Below are positions 16,854-25,746 of a stretch of DNA of 64,000 bases, piece after piece. This DNA is from an uncultured Erythrobacter sp. (GTDB lineage: Bacteria > Pseudomonadota > Alphaproteobacteria > Sphingomonadales > Sphingomonadaceae): contig CANNBH010000001.1 of the NCBI GenBank assembly GCA_947502815.1, positions 1,364,001 through 1,428,000 on the forward strand. The letters are read 5' to 3'. Below the pieces are notes generated by a model. That model had not been told where the DNA came from. It searched no databases and worked only from the letters and a program-made list of their open reading frames with translations. Every line of letters starts with the position of its first letter. The stretch's first letter is position 1. Made by a program: the position numbers and the translations under genes.

Positions 16854-18566
16854 ATGTCAAAAGCCGCATTGAATGACGAAACCGGAATCTCGCGCTGGAT
16901 GGTTCTGCTTGGCTCTCTGAGGCAGCCAAAGACCGGCTATATGCTGATCTTTGGCTTTGCATCGGGCCTGCCATACGCGCTTTTGCTCGGCACGCTTTAT
17001 GCGTGGCTGACCGATGCCGAAGTGGATGTGGAGACGATGGGGGTCTTTTCCCTGATCGGCCTCGCTTATGCGTTTAAGTTCCTTTGGTCCCCTGCGCTCG
17101 ACCGGGTTGATGTCCCGATTTTGAAGCGGCTGGGTAAGCGCAAGCAATGGATCGTCACCGCGCAATTGTTGCTGGGCGTGATTTTGGTCGTACTATCTTT
17201 CCTTAACCCGCTGACATCGCTTGGCATGTTCTCTTTGCTCGCTGGGATTGGCGCCTTTGCCAGCGCGACTCAGGACGTGGTGGTCGATGCGTGGCGGGTT
17301 GATGTTGCCGATGAAAAGGCGACGATCGATATCCTCTCAACCGTCTATCAAATGGGCTACCGTACGGCGGCGTTGGTTGGCGGTGCGCTGGCGCTGTTTA
17401 TGGCGGAACGGCTGGGTTGGCCTGCGGTTTACGCTTCCATGGGCGGCATATTGTTGGTGGTTGGTTTCCTCGGCTTGTTTGCCCCGGATGCAGAACGCAG
17501 TGAGCAAGCGATGGCCGATGAACGCTCCAACCTGCTTACCTTGCGCGAACCGGGCCAGTTGCAGCCAAAAGTGCGTGCCTATGCATTGGGCGCGGTTGCG
17601 CTGCTGTGGGGCTGGGCATTGATTACGGTTTTGGTGTTCATGGTCCGCTCGCTCAATTCCGATCCCGATGCCCGGCCCGACAGCACCGCCTTTGTCAGCA
17701 CGATGGGGCCCTTGATCGTGATCGCCACGGTGGTGATCCCCAGCTTGATTGCGGGCGGGCTGGAATGGCTGCGCAAAAAGGGGCGCTATGTCGTGACCGA
17801 AAACGTGCCGGCAAAAAGCGGTTTCGACACCGCGCTTGACCACGGATACCGCGCGTTGATCCTGCCATTGGCGGAGATTATCGGGCGGCTGCGCTGGGCG
17901 GCAATTCTGGTGATTGCGCTGGTTCTGACCTACCGGATCACCGATGCGATTTGGGGCAGCTTTGCCTATCCGTTTTACCTCGGTGAGCTTGAATACACCA
18001 AGGATGAGGTCGCGATTGCGTCCAAGTTCTTCGGTGTTGGCGCGCTGCTTTTGGGCCTTGCGCTGGGCGGGTTGCTGCTGACGGTAATCGGCCGGATGAC
18101 CACGTTGACTTTGGGTGCGTTGATCGCGGCTTTGACCAACTTGCTTTACGCTGACCTCGCCATTGGCGGTGCGCGGATGCAGGCGGCCAGCGATGCGATA
18201 GGCTTCACATGGCTGACCGGATTGTTCGGCGCGGATGAGCGCCTGTCGAAATTGATGCTGACCATCGGGATGGAAAACATCGCGGTCGGCATCGCGGGCG
18301 CGGCTTTCGTCGCTTACCTGTCTAGCATCGTCGCCAAGGGGTACAGCGCAGTTCAATACGCCTTGCTATCATCGCTAACGTTGCTGGTGGGCACATTGGG
18401 CCGCCCAGCGTTGGGGCAGATGATTGAGGAACGCGGCTATTACGACGTGTTTATCCTGACGACGCTGATAGGTCTGTTCGCGGTTGTATTGTGCCTGATC
18501 GAATGGGTGCGGATTATCCGTTCGGGCCGCGCAGAGAACGCGCCGCCGCCAGAGCCAGAAGCCTAA
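16854..18566 (+). CDS. AmpG-like MFS transporter
   Basis: The start ATG at 16854 has a strong GGAGGA 6 bases upstream; the track ORF start at 16800 is ignored. The 570-residue protein is an inner-membrane MFS protein with about 12-14 helices. It opens with PKTGYMLIFGFASGLPYALLLGTLYAWLTD, typical of the AmpG muropeptide permease family, then FKFLWSPALDRVDVP and GAFASATQDVVVDAWRVD. AmpG imports anhydromuropeptides for cell-wall recycling. A large central loop (about 220-330) makes it longer than E. coli AmpG, so another substrate is possible. Its stop overlaps the convergent folC stop by 4 bases. Confidence 0.85.
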   Translation: MSKAALNDETGISRWMVLLGSLRQPKTGYMLIFGFASGLPYALLLGTLYAWLTDAEVDVETMGVFSLIGLAYAFKFLWSPALDRVDVPILKRLGKRKQWIVTAQLLLGVILVVLSFLNPLTSLGMFSLLAGIGAFASATQDVVVDAWRVDVADEKATIDILSTVYQMGYRTAALVGGALALFMAERLGWPAVYASMGGILLVVGFLGLFAPDAERSEQAMADERSNLLTLREPGQLQPKVRAYALGAVALLWGWALITVLVFMVRSLNSDPDARPDSTAFVSTMGPLIVIATVVIPSLIAGGLEWLRKKGRYVVTENVPAKSGFDTALDHGYRALILPLAEIIGRLRWAAILVIALVLTYRITDAIWGSFAYPFYLGELEYTKDEVAIASKFFGVGALLLGLALGGLLLTVIGRMTTLTLGALIAALTNLLYADLAIGGARMQAASDAIGFTWLTGLFGADERLSKLMLTIGMENIAVGIAGAAFVAYLSSIVAKGYSAVQYALLSSLTLLVGTLGRPALGQMIEERGYYDVFILTTLIGLFAVVLCLIEWVRIIRSGRAENAPPPEPEA

Positions 18567-19855
18567 TCCGGTATCTCGTCGTTGAGTTTTAGCGCCTCGC
18601 CCGCGAGGTAGAGCGAACCTGCGATGAGAATCGGGAGGCCGTCATCTGGAACCTTCAGCACAGCATCCCGGAGGTCTTTACGCGGTATAGCGCTGTCACC
18701 GAACGCGCTTGGCGGGTGGCTATCGTGATTGGGCACTGGAACCACCGAGATGCTTCGTATGCGGTCCTCCAACGGATCCAACAACGCTCGCGGATCTTTC
18801 GCTTCGAGCATTCCGATAACCAGATGCAAGTGGCCTTCAAATGCGGCGGAGATCGCCGCTCCAGCGCTGGGATTATGTCCGCCGTCGAGCCAGACCAGCC
18901 GGGGGGGCACCCCGTCAAACAAAGGGCCTTCAAGCATGGACTGTAGACGTGCCGACCATCGTGCATTTTTAAGCCCCTCCTGGATCGACCTTGCACTGAC
19001 ATCGAAGGGGCCAGCATCAAGAAGAGCAATCGCGAGACTTGCGTTTGCTATCTGATGTTCGCCGGTTAACCAGGGCTTTGGGAGTCGCAACGATCCACGT
19101 TTTTTCGATAGATGATCAAACCCATTTGCATGGCTCTGATTTGTCCATGGCGCCACCGCGACTGCGCCAACTTTCTCAGCTTGCGCAAACGTAGCAGCTT
19201 CGCTGTCTGGTGTTTGGTCTAGAAATGCAAAAGGCACCCCAGCTTTGAGGATGCCTGCCTTCTCAAACGCAATCCGCGCCATTGGCTCTTTCGGCACGCC
19301 ATCTTCTGGCGCGAGCAGGAACTTCTCGTGATCAATCCCCAGCGCCGCAATCCCGCAGGCCGCGACCGCATCCGCTTCCAGCACATTGGTCGCATCGAAC
19401 CTGCCGCCAAGCCCGACCTCCACCACGCAGGCATCGGCTGGGGTTCGCGAAAAGGCGAGGAAGGCGGCGGCGATTGTCACTTCGAAAAAACTGGGGGCGA
19501 GGTCTTCGCCTTTATCCAGCACTTCGTTGAGAATCGCGGCCAATTCCTCATCCGAAATCAGCGTTCCGGCGATCCGAATCCGTTCATTGTAACGCACCAA
19601 ATGCGGAGACGTCGTGACATGCACCCGCTTGCCGTCCGCTTCCAACATCGCGCGCAGAAAGGCGCAGACGGAGCCTTTGCCATTGGTCCCTGCAATGTGG
19701 AACACGGGCGGCAATTTGCGATGTGGGTTGCCCAAACGCTCCATTAAAGCGCGGATCGTCTCCAGCCCCAGCCGCCCTTGCGGGACGCTGAGTGCGGACA
19801 GCCGGTCCAACTGCGCCTGAACGCGGGCATCATCTGATCGCCCGAAATCCAGCAT
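18563..19855 (-). CDS. folC: Bifunctional folylpolyglutamate synthase / dihydrofolate synthase
   Basis: The 430-residue Mur-ligase-type enzyme has P-loop HIAGTNGKGSVCAFL near residue 52, VTTSPHLVRYNERIRI, and EVGLGGRFDATNVL. In the C-terminal half, LDGGHNPSAG contacts the amino acid substrate. It adds glutamate to dihydropteroate and folates. It is the last gene of the trpF-trpB-orf-trpA-accD-folC run, 6 bases after accD. The trp-accD-folC order is common in alphaproteobacteria. Confidence 0.94.
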   Translation of the reverse strand: MLDFGRSDDARVQAQLDRLSALSVPQGRLGLETIRALMERLGNPHRKLPPVFHIAGTNGKGSVCAFLRAMLEADGKRVHVTTSPHLVRYNERIRIAGTLISDEELAAILNEVLDKGEDLAPSFFEVTIAAAFLAFSRTPADACVVEVGLGGRFDATNVLEADAVAACGIAALGIDHEKFLLAPEDGVPKEPMARIAFEKAGILKAGVPFAFLDQTPDSEAATFAQAEKVGAVAVAPWTNQSHANGFDHLSKKRGSLRLPKPWLTGEHQIANASLAIALLDAGPFDVSARSIQEGLKNARWSARLQSMLEGPLFDGVPPRLVWLDGGHNPSAGAAISAAFEGHLHLVIGMLEAKDPRALLDPLEDRIRSISVVPVPNHDSHPPSAFGDSAIPRKDLRDAVLKVPDDGLPILIAGSLYLAGEALKLNDEIPD

Positions 19856-19861
19856 GGGATT

Positions 19862-20713
19862 TTAGGCCGCTTCAGATGGCTGGAGGTAATCGAGCACGCC
19901 CGCGAGCGTCTCTTTCAGCTCATGCCGGGGCACAACCATATCGACCATGCCGTGCTTGTGCAGATATTCGGCGCGCTGGAACCCTTCGGGCAATTGTTCG
20001 CGGATCGTGTCTTGGATCACGCGCTGTCCGGCAAAGCCGATCAGGCAGCCGGGCTCTGCAATATGGACATCGCCCAGCATCGCATAGCTGGCCGTGACGC
20101 CGCCCGTGGTCGGGTCGGTTAGGATAACGATATAGGGCAGGCCCGCCGCCTTTAAACGCCGGGTCATAACGGTCGCACGCGGCATTTGCATAAGGGACAA
20201 AATCCCCTCCTGCATCCGCGCGCCGCCCGCCGCTGTGACGACGACATAGGGGCACTTGCGGGTCAGCGCGCGCTCTGCGCCGGCGCAAAACGCCATCCCC
20301 ACCGCCATGCCCATGGAGCCGCCCATGAAAGAGAAATCTTGCACGCCCACAACTGCCGGGCTTCCGCTGATGGTGCCAGAGCCGACGACAAACGCATCGT
20401 TATGCGGGTTCGCGGCGCGCGCGGCTTTCAATCGGTCGGTGTATTTCTTGGAATCTTTGAATTTCAGCGGGTCTTCGGTCACTTCTGGAGTGGCGACGAG
20501 GTCATACCCATCATCCAGCAGCAGGTGCAGCCGCGCATCCGCGCCAATCCGCCCGTGGTGATCGCACCGGGGACACACGCACAGATTTTCCTCATATTCA
20601 GCCACAAACAGCATTTCCTGACAGGATTTGCATTTGATCCAGAGGTCTTTTTCCGTGCTCTTCTTATCGGCGTTAAAGCCCAGAGAATTGCGGACGCGGT
20701 TGAACCAGTTCAT
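19862..20713 (-). CDS. accD: Acetyl-CoA carboxylase carboxyltransferase subunit beta
   Basis: The 283-residue protein carries an N-terminal zinc ribbon (CKSCQEMLF and CPRCDHH). The crotonase-like carboxyltransferase fold follows, with [26 protein letters not shown]-type [12 protein letters not shown] and [16 protein letters not shown]. Together with AccA it transfers the carboxyl from biotin to acetyl-CoA to form malonyl-CoA, the first step of fatty acid synthesis. It lies 25 bases downstream of trpA and 6 upstream of folC, in one operon. Confidence 0.97.
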   Translation of the reverse strand: MNWFNRVRNSLGFNADKKSTEKDLWIKCKSCQEMLFVAEYEENLCVCPRCDHHGRIGADARLHLLLDDGYDLVATPEVTEDPLKFKDSKKYTDRLKAARAANPHNDAFVVGSGTISGSPAVVGVQDFSFMGGSMGMAVGMAFCAGAERALTRKCPYVVVTAAGGARMQEGILSLMQMPRATVMTRRLKAAGLPYIVILTDPTTGGVTASYAMLGDVHIAEPGCLIGFAGQRVIQDTIREQLPEGFQRAEYLHKHGMVDMVVPRHELKETLAGVLDYLQPSEAA

Positions 20714-20738
20714 TTCGTTTTTCCCTTTGGTGCGCGCG

Positions 20739-21521
20739 TCAGACTTTGGCGGCCTTGATCGCGCTGACCATGGCTGATGTTAGCTCTTGTAGCTTGGCGG
20801 GGGCGTCCTTGCCAAATTCGCCGCACAATTCAACTAGAGCCGAACCGACGACGACCCCGTCTGCGTGAGCGGCAATGGCGGCGGCTTGTTCCGGGGTGCG
20901 CACGCCAAAACCAACCGCAACGGGCAGGTCGGTTGCGGCTTTCAATTTGCCAACGGCCTCTTCGATGGCGGCGGTGGCGGCTTGTTGTTTGCCCGTGATC
21001 CCTGCGACGGAAACGTAATAGAGAAACCCGCCAGAGCCATCGAGCACATGCGGCAATCGCGCGGCGTCGGTGGTGGGGGTGGCAAGGCGGATGGGGGCAA
21101 TCCCTTTGGCACGCAGAGCCGGGCCGAGCGCTTGATCTTCTTCCGGCGGAATATCGACGCAGATGACGCCATCAACGCCAGCGTCGGACGCAGATTGCGC
21201 AAACCATTCCGGCCCGCGCCGGATCATCGGATTGGCATATCCCATCAGGATAAGCGGAATGTCCGGGTGCCGCGCGCGAAAATCTGTCGCGATCTGCAAG
21301 ACATCGGCGGTGGTCGTCCCTGCGCCAAGGCTGCGAAGGTTCGCGCTTTGAATCGCAGGACCATCGGCCATCGGATCGGTAAAGGGCATGCCGAGCTCAA
21401 TCACGTCCGCGCCGCCAGCAACGAGCGCGTCGAGGTTGGCGGCGGTATCGCCATCACCAGCGGTGATGAACGCGACGAAAGCGGCGTGGGGTTTTGCGAA
21501 GGCGGATTGGAGGCGGGTCAT
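20739..21521 (-). CDS. trpA: Tryptophan synthase alpha chain
   Basis: The 260-residue TIM barrel has the catalytic Glu in [17 protein letters not shown] near residue 43 and the catalytic Asp in [35 protein letters not shown] forms the phosphate-binding loop. It cleaves indole-3-glycerol phosphate to indole, channelled to TrpB. Unusually, its ATG overlaps by 4 bases (ATGA, 21518-21521) the stop of a 178-aa membrane-protein gene rather than following trpB directly. Confidence 0.97.
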   Translation of the reverse strand: MTRLQSAFAKPHAAFVAFITAGDGDTAANLDALVAGGADVIELGMPFTDPMADGPAIQSANLRSLGAGTTTADVLQIATDFRARHPDIPLILMGYANPMIRRGPEWFAQSASDAGVDGVICVDIPPEEDQALGPALRAKGIAPIRLATPTTDAARLPHVLDGSGGFLYYVSVAGITGKQQAATAAIEEAVGKLKAATDLPVAVGFGVRTPEQAAAIAAHADGVVVGSALVELCGEFGKDAPAKLQELTSAMVSAIKAAKV

Positions 21522-22054
21522 TTGAGCCTACTGAAAACGAGTTCGCCGGCTTTCAAAAATGCCAAAACAAGCGAAATCAGACAGAACGGAAATACGAGAA
21601 ATTCTATAAGGTAACCACTTCGAGGAGTGCACAAAAAGCCAAAAGTGCTGCCAGACACACTTACCGAGGTTGGTTCTGGTGACCAGCAAGAGAGCCATTC
21701 GGTGAATCCAGAAAGTATTATTCCTAAGCCAAGCATCCCTGCAAAAAAGCTTAACAAAACAGCGCGATATGAAAATAGAAATCGCTGCTTCTTCTGCGGA
21801 TTACCCTCCTTCACCAAGGCATCGCAAACATGCCAAACTAAAATCGGGAAAGTGAACAAACCAACGCCGATAAGTGGACCCAGAGGTGAATTGAGATAGC
21901 CGTAGGCGAAATCCAATCCGTACGGTCGCCCGTCGTACCATGCCGGGGTCCTGATAGCATCGCCGGTCACAACTAAAGCTAAGAATGCAAACGTAATTAG
22001 CACAATACTAATCGTGACTTGGTCGAGTTTTGGATTGAATGCCATTGCTCTCAT
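21518..22054 (-). CDS. Hypothetical four-helix membrane protein inserted between trpB and trpA
   Basis: From the ATG at 22054 the protein has 178 residues and about four membrane helices: residues 15-32, 57-77, 96-116 and 146-168. A short loop in between carries two cysteines. No family is recognised. GGAG inside the trpB 3' end sits 8 bases before the ATG, which follows the trpB stop by 2 bases. The track start, a TTG at 22060, overlaps that stop. The stop overlaps the trpA ATG by 4 bases. By hand count, 21541-21900 is about 45% GC against roughly 60% around it, so I infer recent acquisition into the operon. It has no apparent role in tryptophan synthesis. Confidence 0.8.
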   Translation of the reverse strand: MRAMAFNPKLDQVTISIVLITFAFLALVVTGDAIRTPAWYDGRPYGLDFAYGYLNSPLGPLIGVGLFTFPILVWHVCDALVKEGNPQKKQRFLFSYRAVLLSFFAGMLGLGIILSGFTEWLSCWSPEPTSVSVSGSTFGFLCTPRSGYLIEFLVFPFCLISLVLAFLKAGELVFSRLK

Positions 22055-22056
22055 GC

Positions 22057-23295
22057 TCAAATCTCCACTCCCAGCTTTTCAGCCACGGTGAAGATGTCCT
22101 TATCGCCGCGCCCGCACAGGTTCATGCAAATGATCTCATCCTCGCGCATCATAGGCGCGCGTTTGGCGACGGCGGCCAGCGCATGTGACGGCTCCAGCGC
22201 AGGGATAATCCCCTCGGTCCGGCAGAGGAGCTGGAATCCTTCCAATGCCTCGTCATCCGTCACGGCGGTGTATTCGACCCGTCCGCTTTCTTTCAGCCAT
22301 GCGTGTTCTGGGCCGATGCCGGGGTAGTCGAGGCCTGCGCTGATCGAGTGGCCTTCGGTGATCTGGCCGTCTTCGTCTTGCAGCAGATAGGTTTTGTTGC
22401 CGTGGAGCACGCCGGGTGCACCGCCCAACAGGCTCGCCGCATGATCGTCGCCGTCCAGCCCGTGGCCCGCCGCCTCGACGCCGAGCATTTTTACGTCGGC
22501 ATCGTCTAGGAACGGGTGGAACAGGCCCAGCGCGTTTGATCCGCCGCCAATACAGGCGATCAGCAGGTCGGGCTGGCGTCCGGCGCGGGTGAGCATTTGC
22601 GCGCGCGCTTCTGTGCCGATCACGCTTTGGAAATCACGCACCATCTCCGGGTAGGGATGCGGGCCGGCTGCGGTGCCGATGATGTAGAATGTGTCGTGCA
22701 CATTCGCGACCCAATCGCGCAGCCCTTCGTTCATGGCGTCCTTCAAAGTCGCGCCGCCGCTGGTCACGGGCACGACTTCTGCGCCCAGCAATTTCATGCG
22801 GAACACATTGGGCGATTGGCGCTTTACGTCCTCTGCGCCCATGTAAATCACGCAAGGCAGACCAAACCGCGCGCACACAGTCGCGGTGGCAACGCCGTGC
22901 TGCCCCGCGCCTGTTTCCGCGATGATCCGCGTTTTGCCCATGCGCATCGCGAGCAATATCTGCCCAATGCAATTGTTGATCTTGTGCGCGCCGGTGTGGT
23001 TCAGCTCATCACGCTTGAACCAGATTTGAGCGCCGTGGCCGGGGGCTGCATCCTTGCGCAGCTCCTCTGTCAGGCGCTCTGCAAAATAGAGGGGGGAAGG
23101 GCGGCCCACATAATGTTCTAGCAAATCGTCAAACTGCGCCGCAAACGCCGGATCGGCCTGCGCGGCACGATATTCCCGCTCCAGATCAAGGATCAGCGGC
23201 ATCAGCGTTTCGGCGACATAGCGCCCGCCAAATTCGCCAAAATGGCCGCGGTCATCGGGTTGGTTCTTGAATGAGTTTGGTGGCGTGTCGTTCAT
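22057..23295 (-). CDS. trpB: Tryptophan synthase beta chain
   Basis: The 412-residue PLP enzyme shows [15 protein letters not shown] at the N-terminus and the PLP lysine in [30 protein letters not shown] follows, with [12 protein letters not shown] for phosphate binding. It condenses indole with serine to form tryptophan. It starts 9 bases after trpF ends. Downstream it runs into the 178-aa membrane gene, with only 2 bases between the stop and that gene's ATG. Confidence 0.97.
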   Translation of the reverse strand: MNDTPPNSFKNQPDDRGHFGEFGGRYVAETLMPLILDLEREYRAAQADPAFAAQFDDLLEHYVGRPSPLYFAERLTEELRKDAAPGHGAQIWFKRDELNHTGAHKINNCIGQILLAMRMGKTRIIAETGAGQHGVATATVCARFGLPCVIYMGAEDVKRQSPNVFRMKLLGAEVVPVTSGGATLKDAMNEGLRDWVANVHDTFYIIGTAAGPHPYPEMVRDFQSVIGTEARAQMLTRAGRQPDLLIACIGGGSNALGLFHPFLDDADVKMLGVEAAGHGLDGDDHAASLLGGAPGVLHGNKTYLLQDEDGQITEGHSISAGLDYPGIGPEHAWLKESGRVEYTAVTDDEALEGFQLLCRTEGIIPALEPSHALAAVAKRAPMMREDEIICMNLCGRGDKDIFTVAEKLGVEI

Positions 23296-23304
23296 AGGGA
23301 TTCT

Positions 23305-23943
23305 CTAAGCATTTAGAGCCGCTTTGCAGAACGCGGCGATCCTGTCCATGTCCTTCACACCCGGCGCGCTTTCAACACCGGATGAGACATCGACAAGCGG
23401 GGCATCAGTGGCGCGGATGGCCTGCGCCACATTGTCTGGGGTGAGGCCCCCTGCGAGGCCCCATGGGACGCGGTGGTCAAAGCCTTTGAGCAGGCTCCAA
23501 TCAAACGTGGCGCCTGTCCCGCCGGGCACATCGGGCCGCGCGTTCAGCGGGGGCGCATCATACAGCAGCCGGTCCACTTTGCCTTTGAACTGAGCGGCTT
23601 CATTGAGCGTTTCGATGCTGCGCACACCCATAGCGCGCCACACTTCGATGCCGAATTTCGCGCGCACTGCCGCGGTGTAATCGGGCGTTTCTGCACCGTG
23701 AAACTGGACAATATCGGGCTGCACCGCTGCAATCGCGCGTTCGGCGGCATCAGGGGCTGCGTTCACCAGCAACAGGACCGATTTGACGCTCTTTGGCACA
23801 CAGCCGCGCAATTCCGCCGCTGCCTCCAGCGAAAGATGGCGCGCGCTTTTCTCAAAATGCATCAGGCCAATATGGCTGGCCCCCGCATCGGCTGCGGCGG
23901 CGATGGTTTCTGGAGTGGAGAGGCCGCAGATTTTGGTGAGCAT
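23305..23943 (-). CDS. trpF: Phosphoribosylanthranilate isomerase
   Basis: The real start is the ATG at 23943 (MLTKICGLSTPETI). The track ORF adds 52 non-homologous residues. The 212-residue TIM barrel contains the catalytic Cys in KICGL, an IVQFHGAETPDY strand, and the catalytic Asp with phosphate-binding loop in PLVDVSSGVESAPGVKD. It isomerises phosphoribosylanthranilate in tryptophan synthesis. It heads the trpF-trpB-orf-trpA-accD-folC operon. The 182 bases upstream hold no Trp-rich leader peptide that I can see. Confidence 0.95.
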   Translation of the reverse strand: MLTKICGLSTPETIAAAADAGASHIGLMHFEKSARHLSLEAAAELRGCVPKSVKSVLLLVNAAPDAAERAIAAVQPDIVQFHGAETPDYTAAVRAKFGIEVWRAMGVRSIETLNEAAQFKGKVDRLLYDAPPLNARPDVPGGTGATFDWSLLKGFDHRVPWGLAGGLTPDNVAQAIRATDAPLVDVSSGVESAPGVKDMDRIAAFCKAALNA

Positions 23944-24125
23944 AATCAGGTCAGTCGTTTCGAGCGCTTTGCCCAACGGAATAGGCAACGGTGTTGGGCA
24001 CAGGCAGAAATGATGCAGCGATAGCGAGCATCTGCCCGTGTGTAGCGCGAAGGCTTGCGCTTTCACAGAAATTCTAGGACGATCACTGGGAAAATTCACT
24101 TAGAAAATTCACCGGGGACCGATCC

Positions 24126-24596
24126 ATGTCACTTCATATGCACATCAAATTTCTCATCGCGGCTTTGGCCGGATTGTTGCTGGCGGCCTGCAATCCCATG
24201 GCGCAATTGGAAGGGGCAGAGCAGCAAATCGCCGAATTCCACGCGACCTACAACGAAGGGGACGCGCGCGCGCTTTACGGGGCCACCGCTCAGGAATTTC
24301 GCGACGTTACGCCGATTGGCGATATGAATGAACTGGTTGCGTTTGTCACAGAACGGATGGGCAAAGTCGAAAGCGCCGAAAGGGCGGGTTTCAACGTCAA
24401 TTCAGAAAACGGCGTTACCCGGACGACCGTCACCATGACCACCCAATTTGAGAAAGGCGAAGCAACAGAAACCTTTGTGTTTCAAGGAGGCGGCGAAGAC
24501 ATGGGATTGGTCGGTTGGAACGTGGATTCGCCCAATTTTCAGGATGATGCCGACCAGCAAGCAGAAGCAGAAGGCGAGACTGAGGTCGCTGACTAA
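24126..24596 (+). CDS. Small lipoprotein, NTF2-like/DUF4019-like
   Basis: The 156-residue protein has a signal peptide and lipobox (LAGLLLAAC, Cys near residue 22). A predicted alpha+beta domain follows, with QIAEFHATYNEGDARALYGA and a TTVTMTTQFEKGEATETFVFQ strand region. This resembles the small NTF2-like DUF3887/DUF4019 lipoproteins. The acidic C-terminal tail is low complexity. The start could be the ATG at 24126 or the in-frame ATG at 24138. It is on the plus strand, between the minus-strand pyrF and trpF, breaking what would otherwise be a continuous run. Function unknown. Confidence 0.7.
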   Translation: MSLHMHIKFLIAALAGLLLAACNPMAQLEGAEQQIAEFHATYNEGDARALYGATAQEFRDVTPIGDMNELVAFVTERMGKVESAERAGFNVNSENGVTRTTVTMTTQFEKGEATETFVFQGGGEDMGLVGWNVDSPNFQDDADQQAEAEGETEVAD

Positions 24597-24607
24597 AGCT
24601 CAGGCTT

Positions 24608-25282
24608 TTAAAGCGTCGCTTCGATCGCCCGCGCTGCGGCTGCAGGATCATCGGCGCGGCTGATTGGGCGGCCGATCACCAGAACGCTTGCACCATCATC
24701 GCGGGCGCTGCGCGGGGTCACGGTGCGTTTCTGATCGCCGGTTTTGCTGCCCGCAGGACGCAAGCCGGGAACGACGAAAAATCCGTCTTTCCATTGTTTG
24801 CGCACGTCACCGACCTCTTGGCCGCTGCACACAATCCCATCGAGGCCAGATGTGTGCGCCAATTCTGCCAGGCGCATCACATGGTCATGCGGTGTGCCAC
24901 CGACGCCTGTGTTTTTGAGATCGCGTTCATCAAGGCTGGTGAGCATGGTGACGGCGACGACTTTGCAGCCTTCTGCTGCCGCTGCCTTTGCATCTTCCAT
25001 CATCGCCCGACCGCCGCTGGCGTGGACGGTGACAATCTTTGGCTCGTAAACATGCACAGCCTGCATTGCGCCCGCGACCGTGTTGGGAATGTCGTGGAAT
25101 TTCAGATCAAGGAAGATCGGCAGGCCCATATGCGCGATTTCGTGCACGCCGTGCGGGCCGTGCGCGCAATAGAATTCAAGGCCCAATTTGATCCCGCCAA
25201 TATGCGCCTTCACCTTATTGATCAGCGCTTTCGCTGGCTCAATCTGGGGGACATCAAGGGCGAGATAAATCGGGTTGCTCAT
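24608..25282 (-). CDS. pyrF: Orotidine 5'-phosphate decarboxylase
   Basis: The 224-residue TIM barrel starts with IYLALDVPQ and contains the catalytic FLDLKFHDIPNTVAGA (Asp-Lys-Asp array). The phosphate-binding GLRPAGSKTGDQKR follows, with the C-terminal VIGRPISRADDPAAAARAI. It makes UMP from OMP in pyrimidine synthesis. Its ATG overlaps the lapA stop by 4 bases (ATGA), so lapA-pyrF is one transcript. Confidence 0.96.
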   Translation of the reverse strand: MSNPIYLALDVPQIEPAKALINKVKAHIGGIKLGLEFYCAHGPHGVHEIAHMGLPIFLDLKFHDIPNTVAGAMQAVHVYEPKIVTVHASGGRAMMEDAKAAAAEGCKVVAVTMLTSLDERDLKNTGVGGTPHDHVMRLAELAHTSGLDGIVCSGQEVGDVRKQWKDGFFVVPGLRPAGSKTGDQKRTVTPRSARDDGASVLVIGRPISRADDPAAAARAIEATL

Positions 25283-25668
25283 ACGGTCCCGCCTGCAGGA
25301 GTGTTTCCGGCCGCTGGGGTCAGACTGTCCTCAGCTTTTGCCGGGTTTTCCACAGGCTTACCCCCAGATGCGGGCGTGGCCGTATCAGCCGCCGTCGCGC
25401 CTGGATCGGGCCGATGCGCCAATGCGTTCGATTTGATCGAAGCCTCAAGGCTGCGAACCCGGCGATCTAGGCTCCATTTAACGCTGCGGTGGTACAGCCA
25501 CATCGGCACAAGGCCCAGCAGGAAAGCCACGATCACCAAAACCGGCACCTTCGTTTCCAAAACGAGGTTCTCCCAAAGGTTCACCTCGACCGTGTCCCAG
25601 TTGAAGAACGAAAATGTCAGGATCCCAAACAGGATCATGACCCAGATGATTGTGCGGACAATCTGCAT
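25279..25668 (-). CDS. lapA: LapA domain-containing (DUF1049) inner-membrane protein
   Basis: The 129-residue protein has two membrane helices (about residues 5-23 and 42-62) flanking the NWDTVEVNLWEN segment typical of the LapA/YciS domain. A short cytoplasmic coiled coil (SVKWSLDRRVRSLEASI) and a Pro/Ala-rich tail follow. In E. coli LapA and LapB regulate LPS synthesis through LpxC. In alphaproteobacteria a short LapA protein often precedes pyrF or trpF, as here. The same regulatory role is inferred only. Confidence 0.85.
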   Translation of the reverse strand: MQIVRTIIWVMILFGILTFSFFNWDTVEVNLWENLVLETKVPVLVIVAFLLGLVPMWLYHRSVKWSLDRRVRSLEASIKSNALAHRPDPGATAADTATPASGGKPVENPAKAEDSLTPAAGNTPAGGTV

Positions 25669-25746
25669 CGTAAGAGATCCCTTTAAAGCCGAATGTTCGT
25701 GGGCGTGAGATTAGGGTTTTTCGCCAAGGAGTCTAGCGCGCGGCCA

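Noticed and set aside
17337-18356. 339-aa minus-strand ORF
   Set aside because: Antisense to the AmpG-like transporter; Gln/Arg/His-rich composition typical of a shadow frame.
23944-24099. Possible trp leader peptide before trpF
   Set aside because: The open frame contains no tryptophan codons and no attenuator-like hairpin with a T-run was seen.
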